Shown: positions 48,524 through 57,880, counted from the stretch's first letter. The stretch: DNA of 64,000 bases from Catellatospora sichuanensis (GCF_007483665.1 NZ_VIQO01000013.1:62001-126000), one strand, 5' to 3'. Notes: generated from the sequence alone by a model not told the origin. Program-made: numbers and translations.

Positions 48524-50644
48524 TCACTCCTCGCCCCCGTCGGTGCGCAGCCAGCGCGGCCCGTCGGCGTCGAGCACCGCGACCATCTCCTCTTTGCCGT
48601 CGGCGTCCACGCGCAGCAGGCGCGCACCGTGCGGCAGCCGGGCGCTGTCCACCTTGAACTCGGCGATGATCTCGGTGCTGTCCCCGGGTGCGAAGCCGTT
48701 GCCCCGGAACGGGGGGCGCTCGATGACCCAGCCCTCCATGGCCTTCATCGCCGCCTCGTGCTGCCCGCCGTACGGGATCCGGTACAGGCTGGGCCGGTAG
48801 GCCGGCCAGCGCAGCACGTAGATCTCCTTGTCGTCCGCGGTGAACGGGGAACCCGTCCAGGTCAGGCCGAGCGCGCTGCGCAGCGCCTGGGGGCCCCGCA
48901 GGTGGCCGACCTCGCGGGCGCGGTGCACGAAACCGGAGACCCGGTCGTAGCCCCGGTCCAGGTAGTAGCCGATCTGGCTGGCCGCGATCACCTTCTGCAT
49001 CTCGGTGATCTCCGGGTCGCGGCGGCCCGGCGGCGGCGCGGCGCCCGCCGTCGGCGCGGTCACGGCCGGTTCCCTCTCGTCGCCGCCGAGGCCCATCTCG
49101 GCAGCCCAGCGGGCCAGTTCCAGGAGCTGGTCACCGGGCAGGCTGGCACCGACCGCGGTGCCCGGGTTGACCGCGAACGACCAGGTCGGGTCGGGCCAGG
49201 CCGCGATGAGCTTGACGAAGCGCACCGGCACCGCCTCGACCGGTTCGGGCATGGTCTGCGTGGACGTGTAGCAGACGATGTGCGGCTCGCCGTCGATGTC
49301 GCGCGGCTGCCAGGTGTATCCCGGCTCGCCGGGCCGGGGCGCGCTCGACCCGCCCGGCACCGGCACCAGCACCGTCGCGAGCAGCAACGTGGACAGGAAG
49401 GCGTCGGTGTTGCCCGCGTCGGCCGCTTCGAGCAGCTGCTCCTCGACGGAGTTCGACGGGGTGAAGTCGTCCTCGGGCCCGCCCGGCCGCTCGTGCCGCG
49501 GACCCGGTTCCCGGACCGGCGGCACGGGCACGTCGGGCATCGTCACCGCCGCGGTCACGGGCTCGAACAGCGACCCCTCACCGGGCCGTGCGGCCGGCAC
49601 GGGCTCGGCGGCGGGCTGCACAGCGGCGGTCGAGTAGGTGGAGACCGGTTCGAACAGCGACCCCTCACCCGGGCGTCCGGCAGGCACGGTCGGGGCGGCG
49701 GGCTCGGTCGCGGACGGCACGGCGGCCGGCGGGTAGGTGGACACGGGCTCGAACAGCGACCCTTCACCGGGTCGTGCGGCGGGCTCGGTCGCGGGCGACA
49801 CGGCGGCCGGCGGGTAGGTGGACACCGGCTCGAACAGCGACCCTTCACCGGGTCGTGCGGCGGGCGCGGGCTCGGGCGCGGGCGGCGGCACGGCGGCCGG
49901 CGGGGACGGCGTGTGCGCTGCGGCAGCCGGCGAGATCGGCTCGGCGGAGAAGGCGGGGTCTGCCGGGAAGAACCGGCCGCCGGGCTGCGCGGTCGGCACC
50001 GCAGCCGGCACCGGCGGCGCGGCGGGCGACTCGAGCGCCAGCGGGGTGTGCACCTGCGGCGCGGCGACCGGCCGCACCTCCGCGACGTCGATCACCTCGG
50101 CGTCGAGGATCAGGTCCTCGTCGAGGTGCGGGTCGTATGCCGGTTGCGGCGGCTGCGGCCCGCGGGCCTGGATCGGCGGCGGCGCGGTCCGGGCGGCCTT
50201 CGCGCGTTCGAGCGCCTCCAGCCGTTCGAGCCGGCCGCGGGCGACCGCGGGTGCACCGGGAATGCGCACGTCACCACGGACCAGCTGGGTCACGAACCAG
50301 GCCGGCAGGTATCCCTCGATCGGCAGTCCCGGGTCCACTGCCAGCCACCATTCGTGGTTGGGCCACGAGGAGGCGAGCTCCTGGAACGGCACGCGCCGCG
50401 CGGGACCGGCGTGCTCGGCCAGACAGGAGCGCAGCGCCGCGGACGAGGTGAAGGCGAGCACATGGGTGCGGTTCTCCGCGGTCCAGGTGCCCCAGCCTGC
50501 GGAACCGCGGGCCGACGCGGCGTCGCCGGCGACCGGCAGCAGCAGCTCCGAACGGCCGAGGATACGGAAGTAGAGCTCCTGATCCCCGGCGCGCAGGGCG
50601 TCACGCAGCGCGATCTCGGTATCGGTGGCCGGCTCCCAACCCAT
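48524..50644 (-). CDS. SseB-like protein with tandem-repeat linker (type VII secretion associated)
   Basis: 706-residue protein. Residues 1-150 form an SseB N-terminal-type domain (DALRAGDQELYFRILGRSEL, and a WWLAVDPGLPIEGYLP segment). Residues ~150-390 are a Pro/Ala-rich linker with four tandem copies of ARPGEGSLFEPVSTY. A second SseB-like domain follows at about 395-530 (SVEEQLLEAADAGNTDAFLS, WSFAVNPGTAVGASLP), then a C-terminal domain (QALRSALGLTWTGSPFTADD). SseB-like proteins accompany ESX loci in actinobacteria; their role there is unclear. ATG 50644 follows a GGAGG-type site. It is divergent from the mycosin gene. Its stop overlaps the start region of the 120-codon unknown gene. Confidence 0.72.
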   Translation of the reverse strand: MGWEPATDTEIALRDALRAGDQELYFRILGRSELLLPVAGDAASARGSAGWGTWTAENRTHVLAFTSSAALRSCLAEHAGPARRVPFQELASSWPNHEWWLAVDPGLPIEGYLPAWFVTQLVRGDVRIPGAPAVARGRLERLEALERAKAARTAPPPIQARGPQPPQPAYDPHLDEDLILDAEVIDVAEVRPVAAPQVHTPLALESPAAPPVPAAVPTAQPGGRFFPADPAFSAEPISPAAAAHTPSPPAAVPPPAPEPAPAARPGEGSLFEPVSTYPPAAVSPATEPAARPGEGSLFEPVSTYPPAAVPSATEPAAPTVPAGRPGEGSLFEPVSTYSTAAVQPAAEPVPAARPGEGSLFEPVTAAVTMPDVPVPPVREPGPRHERPGGPEDDFTPSNSVEEQLLEAADAGNTDAFLSTLLLATVLVPVPGGSSAPRPGEPGYTWQPRDIDGEPHIVCYTSTQTMPEPVEAVPVRFVKLIAAWPDPTWSFAVNPGTAVGASLPGDQLLELARWAAEMGLGGDEREPAVTAPTAGAAPPPGRRDPEITEMQKVIAASQIGYYLDRGYDRVSGFVHRAREVGHLRGPQALRSALGLTWTGSPFTADDKEIYVLRWPAYRPSLYRIPYGGQHEAAMKAMEGWVIERPPFRGNGFAPGDSTEIIAEFKVDSARLPHGARLLRVDADGKEEMVAVLDADGPRWLRTDGGEE
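49550..49870 (-). repeat. Four tandem copies of a ~27-33 codon coding repeat in the SseB-like gene
   Basis: The DNA GGCTCGAACAGCGACCC recurs (with one variant base in one copy) near 49560, 49650, 49748 and 49828, encoding GSLFEPVS-type repeats. Periods are about 90, 98 and 80 bp. The copies are near identical, so the array is probably prone to slippage. Confidence 0.75.
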
Positions 50645-50850
50645 CACGCGCTCACCTCCTGCTGCCGCCAGAGTACTGAGACACAACTTACCTTGCGCCC
50701 CGTAGGCGTGTCGCAACCAGCAGTCTAGGTCCGCTCCTTCCGATAGCATCTGCGCCGGGGCTCAGCCACGCGGGAAACCGCGCAGCGGCGTCACGGCGGT
50801 CACCCGCCGCGCGTGACGCGGCCGACCCGTACAAAGCCTGGGGAGGCGAC

Positions 50851-52086
50851 ATGTACCGCAGCCGGCCGACGGTCGCCTTCGCGGCCCGCACGGTGGCGTT
50901 CAGCGTGGTGTTCAGCTTCGGCGTCGTCGGGATCGCGACAGCGCCCGCCGCCGCGGCGCCGTGTCCGAGCGGCAACCGCGCGGCGAGCGAGGTGATCGCT
51001 GCCAAGCCATGGCCGCAGCAGCGCTGGGACCTGTCCGCGCTGCCGCGCGGCATCGACGGGTCGGGCGTGATCGTGGCGGTGCTCGACTCCGGGGTCGACA
51101 AGGACCACCCGCAGCTGCGCGGGCAGGTCGTGCCGGGCCGGGACATGCTGCCCGGCGGCGGCACCGACGGGCGGCAGGACTGCGTCGGCCACGGCACCGG
51201 CGTGGCCAGTGTCATCGCTGCGAAGCCGCTGGCCGGGGTGGAGTTCCGCGGCCTCGCCCCCGGTGTGCAGATCCTGCCGATCCGGGTGAGCGAGCAGCTC
51301 GGCGGTCAGGAGAATTCGAGCAGCGCCCGCCAGGCCGACGTGAAGGACATGGCCACCGCGGTCCGCTACGCGGTGAGCAAAGACGCCGACGTGATCAACC
51401 TTTCGCTGAGCTACGGCGACACCGCCCCGAACAAGCTGGCCGAGTTCCGCGAGGCGATCCGGGAGGCCGTCGCCGCGGACGTGGTCGTGATCGCGGCGGT
51501 CGGCAACGCCAAGCAGAAGGGCAACCCCACGCCGTATCCCGCCTCCTGGGACAACGTGCTCGGGGTCGGCGCGATCGACGAGGCCGGGCAGCGGCTGCAG
51601 GCCTCCCAGACGGGGCCGTACGTCGACCTCGTCGCCCCCGGTGACCAGGTGACCGTGGCCCGCCCCGGCCGAGGGCACGGCAAGGAGAGCGGCACCAGCT
51701 TCGCCGCCCCGATGGTGGCCGCCACGGCGGCACTGGTCCGCCAGGCCTACCCGAAGCTCACCGAATCGCAGGTGCGCAAGCGGCTCTCCGCCACGGCCGA
51801 CCCGGCGCCGGGCGGCCGCCTCAGCGACGACTACGGCGTGGGCATCCTCAACCCGGTCCGGGCGGTGACCGACGTGCTCGACGGCGCGACCCGGGTCACC
51901 CCGGCCGCGCTGGCCCCACGGGCCGCCGACCCGGCCGCGGAGGCCGCCGCCGACCGGGCCGCGCAGCAGCGCTCCCAGGCGCTGTGGCTGGCCGGGCTCG
52001 GCGCCATCCTGGCCGGCCTGGTGCTCGCCCTGGCCGTGGCGCTGCCCAACGGCATCCGCCGCCGCTGGCGGGCGGCCGGGAACTGA
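50851..52086 (+). CDS. mycP: Type VII secretion mycosin (S8 serine protease MycP)
   Basis: 411-residue membrane-anchored subtilase of the ESX machinery. The signal peptide is about 1-34 (AFSVVFSFGVVGIATAPAAA). The catalytic triad is in VAVLDSGVDKDHPQL (Asp), GHGTGVASVIAA (His) and SGTSFAAPMVAATAA (Ser). Cysteines in APCPSGN and RQDCVGHG match the conserved mycosin disulfide. A C-terminal helix (ALWLAGLGAILAGLVLALAV) followed by Arg residues anchors it. In mycobacteria mycosins stabilise the secretion complex and process some substrates. It is convergent with the WXG100 genes, with a shared terminator at 52176-52207. Confidence 0.93.
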   Translation: MYRSRPTVAFAARTVAFSVVFSFGVVGIATAPAAAAPCPSGNRAASEVIAAKPWPQQRWDLSALPRGIDGSGVIVAVLDSGVDKDHPQLRGQVVPGRDMLPGGGTDGRQDCVGHGTGVASVIAAKPLAGVEFRGLAPGVQILPIRVSEQLGGQENSSSARQADVKDMATAVRYAVSKDADVINLSLSYGDTAPNKLAEFREAIREAVAADVVVIAAVGNAKQKGNPTPYPASWDNVLGVGAIDEAGQRLQASQTGPYVDLVAPGDQVTVARPGRGHGKESGTSFAAPMVAATAALVRQAYPKLTESQVRKRLSATADPAPGGRLSDDYGVGILNPVRAVTDVLDGATRVTPAALAPRAADPAAEAAADRAAQQRSQALWLAGLGAILAGLVLALAVALPNGIRRRWRAAGN

Positions 52087-52175
52087 CGGAAGGACCTGTT
52101 CGCCCTGCGCCGCACCCTGGCCCTGCGCCACGGCGTCGATCGCAAGCTGCGGTGTGGCCACGCGCTACGCACGCA

Positions 52176-52207
52176 GCCCGGGGCAGCGGTCGTCAGCTGC
52201 CCCGGGC
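52176..52207. terminator. Bidirectional terminator hairpin between mycP and WXG100 genes
   Basis: Perfect 12-bp stem GCCCGGGGCAGC (52176-52187) and GCTGCCCCGGGC (52196-52207), 8-nt loop, between convergent genes. Confidence 0.78.
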
Positions 52208-52221
52208 CACGGCGACGTGGG

Positions 52222-52518
52222 TCAGTGGAACAGCCGGGTGTTGCGGTCCTCGGCGTCCTTGAACTGGACGGCGGCCTCGTCGACCGCGCCCTTGATGTCA
52301 CGCAGCATCACGGACAGCTCGTCCGCGGCCTTACGCCACTTGGCCTGGCGCTCGTGGTACGCCGCCTGCGCGGCGCCCGACCACGTGTTCACCATGGGCT
52401 GGGCGTCGCTTTCGAGCTCGCCCAGCGTGGTCTCCAGCTGGCCCAGCGCCTTCTGGATGTGCCCGCTCGCATCGTGCAGCGAGGCGAAGTTGACGACGAG
52501 CCTCTCGCCGTTGCTCAT
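52222..52518 (-). CDS. WXG100 family type VII secretion target (EsxA/B-like), gene 2 of pair
   Basis: 98-residue helical hairpin protein with the family turn motif TWSGAAQAAYHERQAKW: WxG at about residue 46, with the following Y/W-rich helix. Residues before it (GHIQKALGQLETTLGELESD) form helix 1. The C-terminus FKDAEDRNTRLFH lacks a perfect YxxxD/E secretion tag, so export may depend on its partner. It lies 37 bp downstream of the other WXG100 gene; the two probably form a heterodimer. ATG 52518 has an AGG-rich stretch (GGGGGAGG) upstream. Confidence 0.88.
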   Translation of the reverse strand: MSNGERLVVNFASLHDASGHIQKALGQLETTLGELESDAQPMVNTWSGAAQAAYHERQAKWRKAADELSVMLRDIKGAVDEAAVQFKDAEDRNTRLFH

Positions 52519-52555
52519 ATCGGTCCTCCCCCTTTCGGTCCGTGGTCTGCCGCGC

Positions 52556-52876
52556 TCACAGGTTCAGCGAGACGCCACCGGAGTTGCGGGAGGCGACGCG
52601 GCCTGCCTGCTCCTCGTCGGCGCGGCTGTATTCCTGGCCTGCGGTGCGAATCGCCTTCGACGTCTCGGCGAGCGCCTGGTGCAGCGCCTTCTGGTCCTGC
52701 GACCAGGCGATCTTGACCTGCTCGAAGGAGCTGCCGGCCCGACCCACCCAACTGGTCTGCAGCATCTCCAGCTCGCTCAACAGGCGGCTGAGCATGGTCT
52801 GCAGCCCGTCGTTGGCCGAGTCGAACTTGGTCGCGGTCGCGGCCATGATCGCAGCTTCGGACGCGGTTTCCGCCAT
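52556..52876 (-). CDS. WXG100 family type VII secretion target (EsxA/B-like), gene 1 of pair
   Basis: 106-residue WXG100 protein. The turn reads TSWVGRAGSSFEQVKIAW (Trp-x-Gly at about residue 43-45) between two helices, and the tail has EYSRADEEQ, resembling the YxxxD/E export signal (Tyr-Ser-Arg-Ala-Asp). It is therefore the likelier carrier of the secretion signal in the pair. ATG 52876 opens MAETASEAAIMAATATKFDS. The 154-bp gap to eccB upstream probably holds the promoter; no clear operator is visible. Confidence 0.88.
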   Translation of the reverse strand: MAETASEAAIMAATATKFDSANDGLQTMLSRLLSELEMLQTSWVGRAGSSFEQVKIAWSQDQKALHQALAETSKAIRTAGQEYSRADEEQAGRVASRNSGGVSLNL

Positions 52877-53030
52877 TGTCGAACGTCACCCCATTCCCTT
52901 TGTGCAGTTACGCATCCACCGTCCTATGCGGAGCATTGGTGATGGTGCGTCTGTCTCGGTGACGGTAGCGTCCCGCGTCGACTCGTGCCAGCCCGGAGCC
53001 GTCGCCTGTGGATAACCCGGACGTTCCGGC

Positions 53031-54407
53031 TCAGCCGAGAGCCAGCTGCGCGGAGGCGGTCTGCGGGTCCAGACCCGGTCCCGGGGGCAGCAGGTCGACC
53101 AGCGACGACGGCAGCCGCAGCGGCGTCGGATCGTGGTATCCGAGCATCGGCAGCACGTCCGGCCGGGCCGCGTCGTAGCGCACACCCTGGTCGGTGACCA
53201 GGCTCATCGTGGTGCCCGCGGCGACGATCGCACCCCGGCCCGAAGGCACCAGCACGTAGTCGGCGTACGCGCCGCCCTCGGCACTGCGGGCCACGGTCGC
53301 GATGCGCCCGTTCAGGTCCAGCGGCACCTCGGCGCGCACCTCGGTGGTGCCGGCGTCGTCGCGGACCACCGCGCACAGCGCGCCCTGGCCGTAGGCGGCG
53401 ATGGTCGGCATGTTCGCCGGTGGCTGCCGCGGGTCGCCGGCGTCGGGGACCAGGCTGGCGGGCGAGTTGTCGTACTCGGCGAGCTCGGTCTGGTCGATCT
53501 CGATCTCCCGGCCGATGGCGTGCTTCTGGCGGTACCGGCCGAGCAGCAGCGCGGCCTGCACCGGCGTGATCATCGCCAGGCCGTCCGCGCGGACCACCGC
53601 GTACTGGTGGGACTTGCCGTCCAAGCCCTTGATCTTGATGACCTGGCCGTTCTTGAGGTCCTTGACGTCCGAGGTCTCACCCGGCTCGCTGATCCGCGGC
53701 TCGTCCAGCGGCTGCCCCTGCGGCATCCCGTTGACGAACGCGGCCGGCACGGCCACCGGCTGCGCCCCGCCGGCCAGGTCGGCGAACTCGTCGGCGTCGG
53801 CGTTGTAGAGCCGGCCGTGCCAGAGCAGGTAGATCATCTCGCCGGCGCGTACGAACAGCGCGTCGTCGCCGCCCATCACCCGGCCCTTGCCGGCGAGCCC
53901 GGTGTCGCCCACCACCAGCACGGAGGCCGGTTTGCCCGACGCGGTGGCCGAGCAGATCGACCAGGGCAGCCCGAGCAGGGCGTTCGGGTCGGGCAGCGAG
54001 TCCGGCAGATCCACCACGCCGACCGTGAGCCCGCGCGGCACGTCCACAAGCGACTTGCGGGCCACCGTCGCGACCTTCGGCTGGGCCTGGCCGGAGGCCA
54101 GCATCGCCGAGGTCAGGTTCAGCGCCGGGTGCAGTTTTCCGTCGCGGTAGACGAAGTGCGCGCCCGAATCCTCCTCGATGATGACGGTGCCGTCGGCCTT
54201 CCAGCCGTTGTCACCGCGGTTGCTGAACACGCCGTACACCCCGTATCCGGCCGCGATGACGACGGCCAGCAGGATGCTGGCGAGGGTGGCGCCGGCGGCG
54301 CGGCGAAACGGCGCCTGCGCCGGATCGGTGTCGCGCATCACCAGCGCCGAGACCACTCGCTGCACCGTGAACTGGTACGAGTGCAGTTGGTCCTGTCTCG
54401 ACGGCAT
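53031..54407 (-). CDS. eccB: Type VII secretion protein EccB
   Basis: 458-residue core component of the ESX membrane complex. The short cytoplasmic N-terminus SRQDQLHSYQFTVQRVVSAL is the conserved EccB opening. It is followed by one membrane helix (ATLASILLAVVIAAGYGVYG) and a large periplasmic domain of repeats (for example WSICSATASGKPASVLVVGD, and LPMLGYHDPTPLRLPSSLVD at the end). Cysteines in WSICSATA and GALCAVVRD probably form the family disulfide. ATG 54407 has GGGGAGGG 3-4 nt upstream and the longer frame is rejected. It is divergent from eccE (141 bp). Confidence 0.93.
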   Translation of the reverse strand: MPSRQDQLHSYQFTVQRVVSALVMRDTDPAQAPFRRAAGATLASILLAVVIAAGYGVYGVFSNRGDNGWKADGTVIIEEDSGAHFVYRDGKLHPALNLTSAMLASGQAQPKVATVARKSLVDVPRGLTVGVVDLPDSLPDPNALLGLPWSICSATASGKPASVLVVGDTGLAGKGRVMGGDDALFVRAGEMIYLLWHGRLYNADADEFADLAGGAQPVAVPAAFVNGMPQGQPLDEPRISEPGETSDVKDLKNGQVIKIKGLDGKSHQYAVVRADGLAMITPVQAALLLGRYRQKHAIGREIEIDQTELAEYDNSPASLVPDAGDPRQPPANMPTIAAYGQGALCAVVRDDAGTTEVRAEVPLDLNGRIATVARSAEGGAYADYVLVPSGRGAIVAAGTTMSLVTDQGVRYDAARPDVLPMLGYHDPTPLRLPSSLVDLLPPGPGLDPQTASAQLALG

Positions 54408-54548
54408 GGGCCCTCCCCACGGGTCAGCCAGCGGCTCTACCATGAGCCGGGCGAAGTGCGGCGGCACAGCTGTTGGATGTCCTCGGCGATCCGCCGCCGG
54501 GCGGACCACAAGGCCGCCACTAGCTGGAGCCTAGGGGAGGCTATCGCG

Positions 54549-56393
54549 ATGACGGTCGACACGGTGACCGGGCCGACGGCGCGCACCGCCGGCGAGGAGG
54601 CCGCACCGGCGGCGCGCCCGCGCCCGGCCCGGCGCTTCCTGGGCCTCGGCAGCGGCCAGATCGTCGCCGCGCAGTTGGCATTGGTGCTGCTGGTGGCCGC
54701 CACGCAGGCGGGCGTCGGCTTCCTGCTGCCCGCCGTGCCGGTGGCCGTGGCCCTCGTCGTGCTCGCCTGGGGCCGCTGGCGTGGCCGCTGGCTGTCCGAG
54801 TGGGCCGCCGTCTATCTGCGCTACCGCAGCCGCCGCCGGCGGATCGAGCCGACCGGCGACGCGGCGGAACTGCTGGCCGCGGCCGCGCCCGGCAGTCGCC
54901 TGTCCACGCTGGACATCGAGGGTGTGTCATGCGCCGCGCTCGCCGACGCCGAGGGCATGTGCGTGCTGCTGGAACTCGGTGACCAGGCGGTCATGCCGGC
55001 CCGCGCCTGGCACCCGCTGCCCTCGCCGGCCGCGCTGCTGCCCGCGCCCGGCGCGGACACCCCGCCGGTCCGGTTGCAGCTGCTGCTGCACGCCAACGCG
55101 GCCAACGGCTCGTCGCCCGCGGCGTCGTCCTACCGCCAGCTGTCCGGCGGGCGGCTGCTGGCCAACGAGCGCGCCGTGCTCGCGGTGCGGGTGCACCGGG
55201 CCGAGGGCTGGCACGAGGCCGACCTGGAGCGCGCGCTGACCGGCGCGGTGCGCAAGGTCCGCGCGAAGCTGGGCGACGTCCCGCACCGGCTGCTCGGCGA
55301 CGTCGCGGCGCTGCGGGCGGTGGCCGAGGCCGCCGGGCACGACGGCACGTCCCCCGCCCAGGAGGGCTGGTCCGCGCTGCACATCGGCGGCCTGTACGCG
55401 AGCTCGTACGCGGTGGAGCGCTGGCCGACGCCGCACCCCGACCCCGCCCACGCGCTGCTGCCGCGGCTGCTCCGGCTGCCGGCCACCACGGTGTCGGTGT
55501 CGCTGACCGCAGGCCCGTGGGCCGACGGCGGCGCCACCGTGCAGGCCGAGCTCACGGTGCGGCTCACCGCCCCCGACCACACCTCGCTCGGCAACGCCGG
55601 CACGGCACTGCGCCAGCTGCTGGCCACCGAGCACGCCCACGCCCGCCGCCTGGACGGGCAGCAGTTCGACGGCCTGACCGCGACCCTGCCGTTGGCCGGG
55701 CCCGGCCCCGCCGAACTCGGCGCGGGCGGGCGCGGCGGCGTCGCCCGGCGACCGGCCGCGGTCGCCGCGCTGGCCACGCCGTACGGCGGCAGCGGGCTCA
55801 TGATCGGGGTCAACCGCCACAGCGAGCCGGTCTCCTTCCGGCTGTTCCGCCCGGAGGCCACCCGGGTGGTCCTGATCGGCGGCGTCACCGTGGCCCAGAT
55901 CGTCGCCGTGCGCGCCATGGCCCTCGGGGCGTACGTGCTGGTCCAGACGACCCGCCCGTGGGCGTGGGAGCCGTTCAGCCGCGGTCTGGGCTCCGGCGCG
56001 CCACTGGCCGTGATGGCGCCCGGCCCGGTCAACGTGCCGCCCGGCACGCCGCTGCGCCCGCTGCTCAGCATCGTCGACGCGGGCCCGGTGGCCGCCGACC
56101 GCACACCGGGCACGCCCTGGCACAGCACCCTGGTGGTACGCGACGACCTGTCGCCGGTGGACGTCGACGTGCTCGGCCGCGCCGATCTGGCGCTGCTCCA
56201 GCCGCTGCAGCCGGCCGAGGCCGCGGTCGCGGTGTCCGTGCTGGGCCTGAGCCGGGACCAGGAGGCGTGGCTGTCCCGCGCCCAGCCCGGCATGATCGGC
56301 GTGGTGCATCGCCGTTCGGTGCGCTGGGCGGCGCTCGGCACGACCGGTTACGAGCAGCAACTGATCAACGCTACCCAGCAGAACGGACGCTGA
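54549..56393 (+). CDS. eccE: Type VII secretion protein EccE
   Basis: 614-residue membrane protein. Two hydrophobic segments lie near the N-terminus (SGQIVAAQLALVLLVAATQA and FLLPAVPVAVALVVLAWGRW), followed by a cytoplasmic domain containing RYRSRRRRIEP and a long C-terminal part. This is the EccE layout, longer than mycobacterial EccE (about 400-500 aa). ATG 54549 has AGGGGAGG 8 nt upstream; the frame's long upstream extension overlaps eccB antisense and is rejected. EccC and EccD, the motor and channel components, are not in the window, so the cluster is split or continues elsewhere. Family call is based on order and topology; residue-level motifs are weak. Confidence 0.82.
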   Translation: MTVDTVTGPTARTAGEEAAPAARPRPARRFLGLGSGQIVAAQLALVLLVAATQAGVGFLLPAVPVAVALVVLAWGRWRGRWLSEWAAVYLRYRSRRRRIEPTGDAAELLAAAAPGSRLSTLDIEGVSCAALADAEGMCVLLELGDQAVMPARAWHPLPSPAALLPAPGADTPPVRLQLLLHANAANGSSPAASSYRQLSGGRLLANERAVLAVRVHRAEGWHEADLERALTGAVRKVRAKLGDVPHRLLGDVAALRAVAEAAGHDGTSPAQEGWSALHIGGLYASSYAVERWPTPHPDPAHALLPRLLRLPATTVSVSLTAGPWADGGATVQAELTVRLTAPDHTSLGNAGTALRQLLATEHAHARRLDGQQFDGLTATLPLAGPGPAELGAGGRGGVARRPAAVAALATPYGGSGLMIGVNRHSEPVSFRLFRPEATRVVLIGGVTVAQIVAVRAMALGAYVLVQTTRPWAWEPFSRGLGSGAPLAVMAPGPVNVPPGTPLRPLLSIVDAGPVAADRTPGTPWHSTLVVRDDLSPVDVDVLGRADLALLQPLQPAEAAVAVSVLGLSRDQEAWLSRAQPGMIGVVHRRSVRWAALGTTGYEQQLINATQQNGR

Positions 56394-56445
56394 CCGGCCC
56401 GGCCGGGGGTGCGCACCGGGGCGAATCATGGCACGATGCCGCACC

Positions 56446-56817
56446 ATGGGCATCCTCCTCCGTCTGGCCGCCAGCGCCGCCGCCGTCTGGGTGGCGACCA
56501 TGCTCGTCCCAGGCATCCGCGTGACCGCCGATTCCGTCCTGGGGACGATCGGCACGTTCGTCGCGATCGCCGTCATCTTCGGACTCTGCAACGCGTTCAT
56601 CCGCCCCATCGTCAAGATGGTCGGCTGCGGGCTGTACGTCTTCACCCTCGGCCTGATCGCGCTGGTCGTGAACGGTGCGCTGTTCATGCTGACCAGCTTC
56701 ATCGCCGGCTTGCTGGACGTGCCGTTCCACGTCGACAACTTCTGGCCCGCCGCCATCCTCGGCGCGCTGGTCGTCGGTCTCACCAGCTGGGCATTGAACT
56801 GGTTCATCGAGGACTGA
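56446..56817 (+). CDS. Phage-holin-IV family membrane protein
   Basis: 123-residue integral membrane protein with four hydrophobic helices (LRLAASAAAVWVATMLVPGI, TIGTFVAIAVIFGLCNAFIR, YVFTLGLIALVVNGALFMLT, FWPAAILGALVVGLTSWALN). The motif NAFIRPIVK is typical of this widespread family. Despite the name the family is chromosomal and there is no phage gene nearby. Function is unknown. ATG 56446 is preferred; the earlier in-frame start adds six polar residues. It stands between eccE and rarD on the same strand. Confidence 0.82.
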   Translation: MGILLRLAASAAAVWVATMLVPGIRVTADSVLGTIGTFVAIAVIFGLCNAFIRPIVKMVGCGLYVFTLGLIALVVNGALFMLTSFIAGLLDVPFHVDNFWPAAILGALVVGLTSWALNWFIED

Positions 56818-56889
56818 TTCTTCCCATCAGCTGAGCGAGCTGGCTCACATGTCAGGAGTCGAGGCGGAGCTCCCCCTTACCATTGATCG

Positions 56890-57825
56890 GTGAGTCAGCT
56901 TCGCCTCGGCTACCTGTACGGGTTCGGCGCCTACGCTCTGTGGGGCTTCTTCCCGGCGTACTTCAAGCTGCTCAAACCCTCCGGCCCGATCGAGGTGCTG
57001 GCGCACCGGATCGCGTGGTCGGCGCTGTTCATGGTCCTCGTGCTCACCGCGGTGCGGCGCTGGCGGCAGATCGCGGCACTGCTGCGCCGCCCCGCCACCG
57101 TCGGCGGCATCGCACTGGCCGCCGTCTTCATCGGCGTCAACTGGGGCACCTACATCTACGGCGTGAACGTGGACCGGGTGGTGGAGACGTCGCTCGGCTA
57201 CTTCATCAACCCGCTCGTCGTCATCGTGCTCGGCGTTTTCGTGCTGGGCGAGCGGCTGCGCCCCGCGCAGTGGGCCGCGGTGGGCGTCGGCACGTTCGCC
57301 GTGCTGGTGCTGGCCGTCGACTACGGCCACCCGCCGTGGATCGCCCTGATCCTGGCCTGCTCCTTCGCGCTGTACGGGCTGACCAAGAAGCGCCTGGCCC
57401 TGCCGCCCGCGGACGGCCTGTTCGTCGAGTCCGCGGTGCTGACGCTGCCCGCACTGGCGGCGCTCGGCTGGCTCGCCTTCTCCGGCGACCTGACCTTCGG
57501 CCAGGTGAGCACCGGCCACACGCTGCTGCTGGCCGCCGCGGGCGTGATCACGGCGATCCCGCTGCTGATGTTCGCCGGAGCCGCCAACCGCATCCCGTTC
57601 ACCGGCCTCGGCATGCTGCAGTACGTCGCCCCGACCCTGCAGCTGGCGCTGGGCGTGTTCGCCTTCCACGAGCCCATGCCCCCCGCCCGCCTGTTCGGCT
57701 TCGGCCTGGTCTGGCTCGCCCTGGCCGTCTTCACCTGGGACGGCCTGCGCAACGCCCGCCGCAACCGCCTCGCCCTCGCCACCGGCGACGCCACCCCCCT
57801 CACCCCGGCCACCACCCGCGCCTGA
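56890..57825 (+). CDS. rarD: EamA-family transporter RarD
   Basis: 311-residue inner-membrane permease of the drug/metabolite transporter superfamily with ten predicted helices. It opens GYLYGFGAYALWGFFPAYFK and keeps the RarD segments EVLAHRIAWSALFM and NWGTYIYGVNVDRVVETSLG, then YFINPLVVIVLGVFVLGERL. RarD was named from chloramphenicol sensitivity; the transported compound is uncertain. GTG 56890 is preceded by TACCAT (56878-56883) and 6 nt, with no Shine-Dalgarno, so it is probably leaderless. Downstream is a 59-bp inverted-repeat element (57881-57939). Confidence 0.88.
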   Translation: MSQLRLGYLYGFGAYALWGFFPAYFKLLKPSGPIEVLAHRIAWSALFMVLVLTAVRRWRQIAALLRRPATVGGIALAAVFIGVNWGTYIYGVNVDRVVETSLGYFINPLVVIVLGVFVLGERLRPAQWAAVGVGTFAVLVLAVDYGHPPWIALILACSFALYGLTKKRLALPPADGLFVESAVLTLPALAALGWLAFSGDLTFGQVSTGHTLLLAAAGVITAIPLLMFAGAANRIPFTGLGMLQYVAPTLQLALGVFAFHEPMPPARLFGFGLVWLALAVFTWDGLRNARRNRLALATGDATPLTPATTRA

Positions 57826-57880
57826 CCCCGTCCGGCCGCCCCCGCCGTGCGGCCCGGCCGAGCCCGGTCCAAGGTCATTC

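Noticed and set aside
56446-56817. Phage holin as a sign of a prophage
   Set aside because: The family is a common chromosomal membrane protein and no other phage gene is near.
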